Part shown: positions 36,695-48,200 of the stretch, one piece after another | Layout of the letters: each line of letters opens with the position of its first letter | Numbering within the stretch: the stretch's first letter is position 1 | Assembly (NCBI RefSeq): GCF_027409185.1 | Contig: NC_084474.1 | Location: forward strand, 31,186,382 to 31,250,381 | Origin: Cynocephalus volans | Lineage: Eukaryota > Chordata > Mammalia > Dermoptera > Cynocephalidae | Direction of reading: 5' to 3' | DNA: 64,000 nucleotides | The notes under the pieces: model-generated | Seen by the model: the letters and a program-made list of their open reading frames with translations, nothing else | What the model was told of the DNA's origin: nothing | The model's database searches: none | Position numbers and translations under genes: made by a program

Positions 36695-39222
36695 GTAAGA
36701 GGAATTCTTTTTCTTGGAGTTCTGAGAGAGAAAGCTTTAAACTGAACGTTAGAAGAACCTAGAGGGACCACGAGTGTTTGTATGTCAATGTCAAGGGATA
36801 AGGGCTTCTTACACATTTTAACTTAGGAAAGATTCTTATATGCCTAATAATGTTAAGTAGTGCTCCATCAGAGAAAGAGAGAGAGAGAGACAGAGAGACA
36901 GAGAGACAGAGAGAGACTGAGAGAAACTACCTAGATTTTTCTTCTGTGAGTTCCCCAACCACTGATGGAAGGGAACATAGGTAAGAGGGGTTATATTGAT
37001 CTATCACATTTAGAAGGTCCACTTTTTTGTTTTTTTAATTTCAGATGCCACTTTTTCTGTGCTTTCTTAATCTAATAGCCATATCTATCAGCTCAAACAT
37101 CTCTTGAAAATATTTCTTAAAATTATAGGTTTCATATGCATGATGTATTCTCTGGGTAGGTGTCTTTTCCCTTTCTTGGGCAAAGCTCTTACTGACGCTG
37201 GTCAATTTGGATTCTAAGAGAACATGCTGACTTTTTCCTCCCTGTGATTTAATGCTTGGTCGTTCAGATAACAGTGAAGCCAGTGCAGTTGCACGCTGTT
37301 CCAACTCGTTGTGAACACATTCTTTGCTCTCTCTTAAAAATAGACTTCTATGTTTAAATCATTTTACTTAGAAAGTAGAAAAAAATTAAGTTGGTATTGA
37401 AAGGAAAGAGCCTTTTTAAAGTTTATTTTTGGTTTTGAATTTATGCAAGGTTATTAGGTCCAGAACCTTACAAGAGCACAACTCGTAGCCTATTTAAGGC
37501 AATGAAGACCACCAACATGGTACTTCCAAACTGAGGTGGGGGAAGTGGCAAGACTAAACTTCTTATAAATGCTGAACTAAAATTTGGCTTTAACAGCATC
37601 TAAATATATCTATTTTATTAAATAAGCTTCTTAAGTTTTACTAATTACAGATGCCAGTATCACAGGAAAATAGACTTGCCAAACATGAGAGTCATAGTGA
37701 ATATAGAAGCACCATTTTGACTCTATGAAAAGATATTTCTTAGGATTTATTAAAGAAAGAGAAGATACAGACAGTCCTGGTGTACCAGGGGTGAAATAGA
37801 CTCGTGATTAAGAATATGGGCTCTGGAATCTAAATGCTTGGGTTCAGATCTCAGTCCTGGAATTTAAGCTGTGTGAACTTATGACTTCGCTGTGTTTCAT
37901 TTTTATCATCTCTAATATGAGGATGAAAGTAGAATTGGCCACATAGGACTGTTATAAGGAATATATGAGTTGAGGAGTAGAGTAATTCAGCCAGAGCCTA
38001 CAGCTAAATAGATATTCAATAAACATTAGTGTTTATGAGCTTCTCGTGAAAGATGCCCAATGAAAACCTATTCAAGATCTAAAAACAGAAACAGTTACCC
38101 ACATAGATGAAGTGTTTCTAAAAGGTGACATACATGTCAAAAGATATTTTTTAACAATTACTATAAATTAATTATTAAAGAAACACACATAACATTCTAT
38201 GTGGACTCAAAAAGGCATAATATCCAGACTGTGAGTTTAGGGAATGCTGCCGATTGAATGCCTCCCCCGACCGCCGCAACTCACTGAAGCTTGATATGCA
38301 TTGTAACAGTGTTAAGAGAGTGGGAAATACAGCTATGGTATTTCAAAGGTGGGGCTTTTAAGAGGTGATTGGATTGTGAGGACTATGCCTACATGAGTGC
38401 ATTAATCCATTCTTGGTGTGGCACTTGGGCTAATGTCAGAAACCTGCTCACAAACTATGCCAAATTGTAGAGCTCTTAATCTTGTTTGTGATGCCAATTG
38501 TAAAGCTCTATGACCATGCCAGGTGTCGTGCTCTTTTACCTGCTGGTTATCCTGCCTACTGGGCCAATTTTAGAGCTAGGGTTGGGTCTGGAGCTCAAAG
38601 AGCCCTCAAGCCCATTGTCCGGACTGGGTCACAAACCCTTCATATGCCAGGCTGGGTCACCAGACCCCACGCACACCAGGCTGGGTCCCCAGACCTCTCA
38701 CACGCAGGTCTATGAACTAGGTAACTGGCAAACAGATCCCTGGAAGTCATAAGTTGGAAAGCATGGCTGCACACGTGGTGGCCACCCGAGGCAGTCAACT
38801 GCCAGCCAGCCTGCTTCACTGCTTCACAAACTCTCTCTCTGAAGAACACAAGAATAGCAACAAAACTAAAAAGATACATTGGTGTGCTTGTGCACCAACT
38901 CCAAACCCACACTCACACCCACACAATTTGCTTACGAAGGATGTCCTGAACCATGCCCAACCGGACCTGAGGCTAGAGTCCTAACCAAACTATTCTATTT
39001 TCCCAACACTTGGATTAATGGGTTAATGGTTTAGTGGACTATCAAGGGAGTGGAACTCATGGCTTTATAAGGACAGCGAGTAAGCATGTTAATGCTCTTT
39101 CCTGGCCCTAGTTATGTGATACTCTGCATATCCACAGACTCTGCACAGCACCAAGAAGGTCCTCACTAGATGTGTCTCCTGGATCTTAGACTGCCCAGCC
39201 ACTAAAACCATAAGAAATAAAT

Positions 39223-39262
<40 letters not shown>

Positions 39263-42200
39263 ACCCAGTTTCAGGTATTCAGTTATAAGCAACAGAAAAC
39301 TGACTAATACAGGATATACTTTCTGCTGACAATGCAGACTAAGGTGAGCATGACAACTGAGCCAGCTTTGGAGGCAAGCTCATCTGGGTCAGATCCCAAC
39401 TGTGTTGTGTACTTTGTTTGTGTTGGGCCTTGTGTAATTTGCTTAATGTGTCTAAGACCCAGTTTCCTTATTTGTAAAATGGAAATGATAATATGCATAA
39501 TAACGGGCCGAGCCCGTGGCGCACTCGGTAGCGTGCTGCGCTAGCAGCGCGGCGACGCTCCCGCCGCGGGTTCGGATCCTATATAGGAATGGCCGGTGCA
39601 CTCACTGGCTGAGTGCCGGTCACGAAAAAGACAAAAAAAAAAAAAAAAAAAAATATGCATAATAACCAATCAATATGTAGTGTAATTCACTATTTTAATG
39701 ATGTTGAGGGCAGCAGGTCACCATGAGTGAAGGCTTAGATCGAGTACAACACAGTAGAAATAGGTTGAAACAAGGCACATTTTTCTGGTTACGTTTCCCC
39801 CCATTTATCAAGGATTAATTCATTCCACATGCATTTATTTAATACTTCTATGTGCCAAAGACTTGACTAATTGTTTCCATAGATGATCTCATTGGATAGC
39901 TCACAGTCTGCATGTGAGGTTAAGACTGTGATCTTCATTTTACAAATGAAATCACTTAGACCCAGACAGACTTATGACAAGGCCAAGGTGGTAGAAATAA
40001 TGAATGGCATTGCTGGAATTAGAACTTAGGTCTGTGTTATTCCAAAGCCCATGCTCATGTGGGGGAGCATTTTTTTTTTTTTTTTTTTCATTTGCTGGAT
40101 CTAGCAAATGCCCCAATTAGGGGAAAACCCTGGAGATGTCAGGGTATCTCCATTTTAATACCAACTGAAATCCTATAGTATCCATGTTATATTTGTCATC
40201 CCCACTTATTATTTTCTTCTCAAATATCAATATATATGACTGATTTTGTAAGAACCAGATACAATTCTGATTATATAGCAGATACTTTATAAATCCTCAA
40301 TTCAGTAAAAGAAATGAGAAACAGTAGTCAGGACAGTAAGTTTTATAAAGTAAAATAGGAACTGTTTCAAATATTCATGTACATAGTATGCATATAGTTT
40401 GTTCACACATGTATTTATTCATGTAATATTTGTTAAACATTTAGTTAATGTTAGGCATTATTCTAAGTACTGGGGATGCATTCATGAATAAAATAGACAA
40501 ACACCCTCAGCCCCCTGGGTGGGGCATCAAACAATAAACCAGATAAACAAATAAATCACATAGTATGAAAGATGATAAGGTTATGAAGAAAAATAAAGTG
40601 GGTTGTGGTGATGTTTTGCTATTTGATTAGGTGTTTGGGGCAGAGCTCCTGAGAGTGCCCTGGAGGGAGTGAGCCACTAACAGATGAGGGAGGACAGGTG
40701 GAGGGAAGGGCAAAGGCCTGGAGGCACGAGGGGACTGAATGTGCTCAATTTAGTGAAATCCTTTTAGAGGGATTGTCTGAGTAAATGGAACAATGGAAAT
40801 AGTTCATCTGGATCCCTCATAAAGACCCACCCAGAGAAACTTGGAGAGAAGTGCAGTATAATAGATAGGTTGGAGGTGGAGCAGGAACTGTAAGTGACTT
40901 TAATTCTCTAGGCTAAATGAAAAATATAGATCTCAGCTTAATACTGTTACCTTTATTTTAACTGTTTAATGTTGATTTTGGTGTTGATTTGGATGGATCA
41001 TGAGCAACTTGAAAGCTAGCTCAGCTCCTAACATAAAAGTGCATGTAAAAATCTTCGGACACCCCTTACTGTAACTACTTCTCAAATATTTGTGCTCTGA
41101 GTCACCAGCTGTGTGTTCAAATTATCCTCATCAGTGGATGATATCACCCAAGGGAGCCGCATGGAAGGTCTTTGGCTCAAGGTTTTTTGTAATGGCACCA
41201 ATCTGATTTGTAATCTCATTCACCTACAGTTCTCTGAGCCGTTTACCATGCCGTTTTCTTTCCCTCTAATTTCTCCTCCTGAACTTATTCCTTTATTTAC
41301 AATCCTATCCTTCAAGTTTTTGATATCAGAATGCAGGATCCTTTATTGATATTTCCTATACCCACAAAATATGTGACTTTTCCCTCTTTTGAACTGTGTA
41401 GCCCTTCATGTAGGTCATATTGCTCTCAGCACAGCTGAATTTGATTTATGGTTATTTACACATTTCTCAAAAGCTTCCTAACTTTAAGCTTTCAGGGTGC
41501 CAAATGAGACGGTGCTTATTCATCACTGTATCTGTATTTTCTTGTACAATTTCTTGTGTATATAGCGTGATCAACCATTATTTGTTGAATTTAGTTGAAA
41601 TCCCTGTGAATTGTTATATGTTTATAAGTAGCATCCATTTTGATATTATGATAAGTATTTTAATAGTTTTCTCATCATTTATAATAATCTTGTATCCCAC
41701 CCACCTGAAATTTAAAAGACAGGTTTTTCATAATTTCTAAAAAATCCCCTACAATTAATTTTGTCTTCCTTAAGTATTTGGTTAATGTTAGATAGCGTAC
41801 ACTTGACTAAATACAGCAAAAGCAACTTGAACACCAGAGTGTTGACATTCATATTACTGTTCTATAATATTTTCTTTGGATATATTGCCCATGATTTTAG
41901 TAAAAAACACATTATTTGAAATATTTAATTTTCTAAAACAGTCAGTGTCTTTTCACAGAAATAATAATATAGATAGAAATTAAAATATACAAGTGAAACT
42001 TCTTATTCTTGGCTTCTGTTCTACAATTAGTTTATTGACTAATTTCCAGAGCTCCTTGGACACCAGCTGTTTTTCATTCTTCCTAAGGGCAGCTTAAACC
42101 ATGACTCTAAACCACAAACCACACTAGTTTCTTTGAATTACAATTATCCCCCCAAAAATGAAATTGCAAGACTCACACATAGAGTAAAATTTGTAGGATG

Positions 42201-45200
42201 TTTCCTGAACTCAAGTCAATTGAATAAATTAATTTTAAAAATTTTGAGGTCCCTCCATGAAAAGAGGAGATCCAGTGACTACAGAAATCTTTGTCTTCAA
42301 TGTGTAAACAATTCAGTAAAAACAAAACAAATGTGGAAAAAAACCCACTAAGCATGTAATTCAGTGTAATACGCTGCTGCTTAAGATTGACGTAATAAAA
42401 GAGGTACAGACAAATCCCATGGAGGAGTCAAAGAAGGAAGTGTTAATTGCTGGTTGGCAAATCATGAAAGGCTCCTTGGAGGAGGAGTATTTGAGACAGA
42501 GGCTCAGGAAGGGGCAGGCTGGTTTTTGAGCAGGCAAAGCAATGCATGAACAAAATCACCAGGGGAGAAAAACCATAACACTTCAGCCATGTTTTTAAGG
42601 AGTTCGAGAAAATCTTGAGGATTATTTAATACAAAAGCAGTAAGGGAGACTGTGAAGGTTTTAGAGCAGAGTCAGAGGTGCATTATAGAAAGATGACCCT
42701 GGCAGTTGATGGAGTTGATATTAGCAGTGAATGTGACCAGAGCGGTGGTGGCTACTGCGTAAGCAATGCCATTTCTTTAGGCAAAGGAAGAAGGAGCCAT
42801 ACAGCTACCTATACATCCAGTGACAGGTAGGAACAGTGAACCAGATTGTGGCACATGGGATAGCAGTCTTCACACATGGTGCAGAATGGCACAAGGCAGT
42901 GAGGGACAGCATGAAGACAGTAATGAAAATAAACTGAACACCTTGCAACTGAAAAAAAAAAGTGTGATTTCAAGAAGCCAAAACAGCTATATTGATAATA
43001 TAGCCTATGTTATTTGTTTGGTGCCTGCAAATATTATTTGCAGAACTAAAGAAATAAGGCTTCTTACACTCTTTCAGAAAAGAGAAAAACATTGGTCACC
43101 AAGTCACAGCAGGTTACTAAAGTAACAGAAAGCAAGACTCAAATGAATGAGTGGAGAACAAATGAACCCATCTTCATAAAGAGCCAATAAACTATTTGCC
43201 TAGAATGATAATTTATGACTTGGAAATAAAGAAAAATGCTGATTTTGTTTATTTCAGTTTCATGTGGAAGAGAATGTGGACAATGTAAACTACTTTTTTT
43301 TTTTTATTCAGTAGTTGACTAAACACTTGTGGTGTCTATCCTTACCTTTTTTTTAGCAAAGGCTTGTATTGTCCCAGATGGAAAATTTCCTCTCCTTTCG
43401 GAAGAATAACTCAATTTTATTGTTATAAACATGAGAAATTTCATGTGTCTAACCTAAATTTCTTCAACAAATGCTCTTATGACCACTAGAAGGCCTCCTG
43501 AGAAGAGTTGCCAGCAAGCAGTGAGCTGAGAAAGATCGCCGACAGGAAGGCATTTCTCCAGCACGTTCGGAACTCTGCCTTCCTCGTTCTCCTGGATGTA
43601 GAACATTTTACATGCCTTGGCTTCAAATGAAGACTGGGCACATTTTGTAGGAATTTTCTTCCAGGTGCACATTGCTTAGTATTACTTGTATATAAATGAG
43701 AAAGGTAGTAACCTTGAAGTCTCTTTCCTTTTGTGCAGCTCTCCACGCAGTGAGCCGCAGAAGGTAAGAACATTTTGTTTGTCACCATTTGCAATATTGG
43801 CTCTAAGAAGTACAACTGCAAAAACATGCACACAATGTGGTTCAGAACATCACCATCAGGCGGCAGACAGAAAAGCTGTGAGTTACACGTAGGTCACATA
43901 TACGGTGACTATATTTCCTAGTACTCAATACTGCTTTTTTGGTGGCAAATGACATTCTACCCTATACAATGCCATAGAAAAATAATTTAATTGTGTCCCT
44001 GCTGTGTATAGAACCTAGCATCACATCTGTCCCACAGGCAATACTCAGTAAATATTTGTGGAACAAGTGAATGAAGTCTTTTCACTTTTTTCTGGTTTGA
44101 GTGTGTGACTCGGATGCTCTGGTAGACAAGAGTCATCCAATATTCAATCACTTATTCTGCAATATTAATTCATGTGTTTGGCACTGGGCTGAGGGATTCA
44201 GTGGACAGCAAAGAGACACTCTGATAGCAAGTACTGTCAACAGACAAGGAAGTGGGCGAGGCAGTGTGTTGAGTGCTAAAGTAGATAAACACAGGGTGCT
44301 GTGGGATTGCACGGGGAGACCTAGCCCAGCCCTGGACTGGGGGTGGGAGGGCAGAGAAAGTTTCCAGAACTGTTTTAAATATTAAATATAAAAAATAAGT
44401 AAAAGTTATACAGGAGGGAGTTAAGGAAAGAGGTGGAAGTAGTGCAGGAGGGTGTTCTAAGAAGGAACGTGGCACTCTGAAGGCGTGAATAAAAATTCAG
44501 TGTAGCTTGGTTTACAATATAAAAGAAAAAGTGATATTTGATGAAGTCGGGAAAGGCACCCAGCAACTTGCTTAAATTTTGTTCTAAGATCAAGGGAAAT
44601 TATTGAAGGTTTTAAGCAGGGAAGTTACATAATCACATTTGCATTTCAGAAAGGTTATTCCTGCCACAGGGTGAGGGAAGGATTGGAGAAAGGCAGAAAT
44701 GAAGACAGGGGGCCCAGCTGTTGTGACACTCGGGGGGAGAGAGAATTGAAGCCTCAATTAAGTTTAAGGCGATAGGAGCGTGATAAGTGAATTAGAGCTG
44801 AGAAATATTTAAGGTACAATCAATGACCACTTGCATGATGAGGCAGTCAGGGAGGACGCCTTCATTTTTCACAAGGACAATTAAGTCTCTCTGAATTAGA
44901 GAACACAAAATAAAGAGTAGGTTTCAGGAAGCCATTAAGTGGCCTCAGGTTTATGGTCCAGGGTACAGGTCTGTGAAGGTTGAGGAAAGCAGCTAGTGTG
45001 TGGGAGGGAACATTCTTCTAATACAAAGAATTTTGGATGGGAATATGCTTTATAGTCAAAAGGGACTACTTTGCATAACAGAGGTAGGGCAATGTCATGG
45101 AGACAGCACGGATGACTGATCTTATGTCTAGGAATCTACTAGGAATTCTAGGAATTGCAAGAAAACACCTTTTTTTTTTTTTTTTTTTTTTAAAGAATAA

Positions 45201-48200
45201 GTGCTAGCCACCACTCATCCAAATCTATTTCGGGGGCCTAGGTAGTACTAGGCCTACCCAGTACTCCTGAAACACTCAGGATAAGATGTTTTTGGAAACT
45301 AATCAAAAGACTTCAAAAACATAGAAGTTGACTGGTCTGGCTAGTCTGGTGTCATGAATTCAGTATACCTGAAGATCATTTAATAATCACTCAGTGGCCA
45401 GTAAATAGTATGAACTTGAGATGTTTGGTTGTCTGAGAATTTCCGAAGAATGGCGTGGGAGGATGACAGGGAAAATAACAACTTACAGCTTAAACTGATC
45501 AAGAAAAATGTTTGGCATAAAATACATACTAGACTGAAATTTGGAGGGAAGGGATTTGAATGCTTCCACTTTATGTTATCCATAGCTTCTAAAATCAGGT
45601 ACGAAGCATTTTTTTTTTGACACAAGTATGGAAGAATGCCCAACAAGTTGTGTTTTTAGATTAAACTTTTCATGAAATTTCTTAAAATTTCACACTACAT
45701 ACTCCAAACTGAAACAGTCCAAAAATGATACTTAAGGACAAAATATTTTTTTCTAGCAAAAAGTGCATCAAATTTATATTTCATAATTTAGTTAAATATG
45801 AACTTTCTACCAAGTCTGTCTCTCTGCATTCCAAGGAGATCATGTTTTGAGCAGGCAGAAGGTAGGCGGAAAGGCATTTGAATTCTTCTGGTCAAGTGGG
45901 CAATGGCAGGATATGGGGTTTGCATGTGTATCACAGGATTGTTTAACAATCAAGAAATCAGTTTTTAGAATATTGTAACACTGAGTTGGTGAAAAAGAAT
46001 TGACTGCCCATGAAAATGTCTTCCTGGCTCATAATTCCAGTATTAAGTTATAGCTCGTGGGTACTATATGTCCCTGGAAAGGAGGACTATTGCTAGAATC
46101 CATTAACAATTGGTCTTAAAATTTAAAGATAAAACATATGTTAAAGAGAGATTTAAGGAGGGGAATTAATAAGTTTTAAAACTTCTAAGATGTTCTCTAA
46201 TTTCTGCCTTCCACTATCTATAAGGAGGCTCCTCGTTATCTCTATGCAATTTTCATTTTAATTATTTATTTGCTTCAGAGTTTATCTGTTTCACTTTAGC
46301 TGATTGCCTGCTTAGCTGAGATTAATGCTTGATGTCTCCCAAACTTCAGGCTGCCAGATAATGTGATCAAAAGTGCACCTCACACCATTTCCTGTTTTAG
46401 GTGACTTTCTGGTTCACTGACACCATCACCATTCCCAAATCCCTGATATTAGCAGTAGCTACCATTAAGTGCACCCTTACCCTGCTAGAGCTATGCTAAG
46501 TATTTTTTAGTCACTATCTCACCTAATCCTCAAAACAGGCTTGAGACATGGGAACGATTTTCCTCATTTAAGAGGTGGGGAATCTGAAGCTTGGAGAGCA
46601 ATGTAAGTAACTTTCTCAAAGTCAGAGAGCAAGTAAATCAAAATGATAAGAACATGGTTCTACCTCACAACAAGTCCTTGCTTTAAACTACAGTACGATG
46701 CATGCTCCCCTGCATGTGGTTATCTCTCCCGTTCTTGAGCTAATGCATAGAGAATTTTCTACATGCAGTTCATCTGAGGACATCGCTGAATATTAGAAAG
46801 AATTTCTTCACATGGAATAAAATCTTTCTCTCTGTACTCTTTCTATTCTTCGGAAACCATGCAGGAAAATTTTGCATTATGACAGTGCTTCCAGTCTTAG
46901 AACGGATATTAAGAGGGAAGAAAAACTCCATGTCATCGACTCTTGACTCCCACTCACTGACCTCTTTTGTGGCCTTTTTGTGTTAAACACCTACACACAT
47001 CATCTCTCCCTTCCAGACTATTGCCAGCACAGGCTCTCAGTTACACAAAGGTATTTGATTTCTGAAAATCCTGGAAAAGGTAAGAACTTGTGTCATCGAG
47101 GAGATAGAAAATCAAGGCACTCTATGACTGCCCCTTCCTGCACGTGCACCCATGAATGCTGCCACTTAGATCATCTTGGGAACTGGAATCCATGTGGCTC
47201 TGAGCAAGGAATGCCCTTCACTGGTTGTCCTCCCTGGTTGGGTTCCAACACGTGTATAGTCTTCTGACAGTGAGGTGCCTGGAATTGATGTGACCTGACC
47301 AGTGCAGGGTAGAGCTGACAAATTGCTCTCCAGCTGCTCTACTTTTATGAATGCATCCTAAAGTTAGCTTTGCAAGATTTGGTGGCATGTTCTCCTGCCG
47401 ATTCACATTCTCATGTACTACGTTGCTTGTAGGTCAAATGTGTGTTTATAATGCAAACTTAATGTTTTAATAATGAAGAGGGATTGCCTTACTTTTTAAA
47501 ATTTTTGTCTTTTTTAAGGTTTTCAGAAAGTTATGTACGTATTTCTCCCACGTGTTACATTTGATATCTCAATTAATAAGCCATTTAGAGTTCCCATGAG
47601 GATAGACGCACTTTGCAATTACACATTCAGGGTCACTAAACCTGAAATTATGATTTGATATATCCAGGATTGGGCTAGGCCTCTGCCTTCTCAGAAGTTC
47701 CTCAAAATATTCTAGAGTTATTTCCCTGGTGAGAACTATAAAATCTGCTTTATGAACTGTCTTGAATCATGGTTCAGGACTCAAAACTGAGCTGAGGAAA
47801 ATATTATGTGGCTTAAATATCTACTTATTTGTCAAGAGGCTATATACTGAAAGAATTAATAGGTTAAACCAAAAGAAGAGTTAGTCCAGGGATAATTTCA
47901 TATTATCACATAATTTTACTTAAATATTCATTTGGTATATACTTTTAAAAAACATGTGGGCACTAGGGGTAAGCCATACATATCTGCAACCTGAAATGAT
48001 CCGTACCTGGGAATGTGCTTGATTGACTAAGAAAATTTCAAAGGAAGTAAAATTTTAGGTAGCTCATGATTCTTTTGGACCTTTTCAAATAATGTGTTAT
48101 ATGCACTATAATCATGTATTTATATAATGTATTATAATTTGCAATTATTCACTCTTGCAGTATTTTTATCATCTGTTTGTCCCTTACACTCTAAGACAGA

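Larger units (their letters stand above)
38245..39311 (+). mobile_element. MaLR-like (MST/MLT1-type) solo LTR interrupted by a younger LTR
   Basis: The two arms (38245-38416 and 39009-39311) resemble mammalian MaLR LTRs: GGTGGGGCTTTTAAGAGGTGATTGG in the first arm, then ATTAATGGGTTAATGG, GGCTTTATAAGGACAG, AATAAATTC and CAGTTTCAGGTATTCAGTTATA...CTAATACA at the end. A long T run (about 39229-39256) follows its AATAAA. Family assignment is from memory; solo-LTR structure is inferred because no internal region is present. Confidence 0.65.

Noticed and set aside
43454..43833. Overlapping minus-strand frames around 43.5-43.8 kb as a nested gene
   Set aside because: Two different frames of the same bases are open; no motif, no splice signals fitting an exon and no promoter signal.
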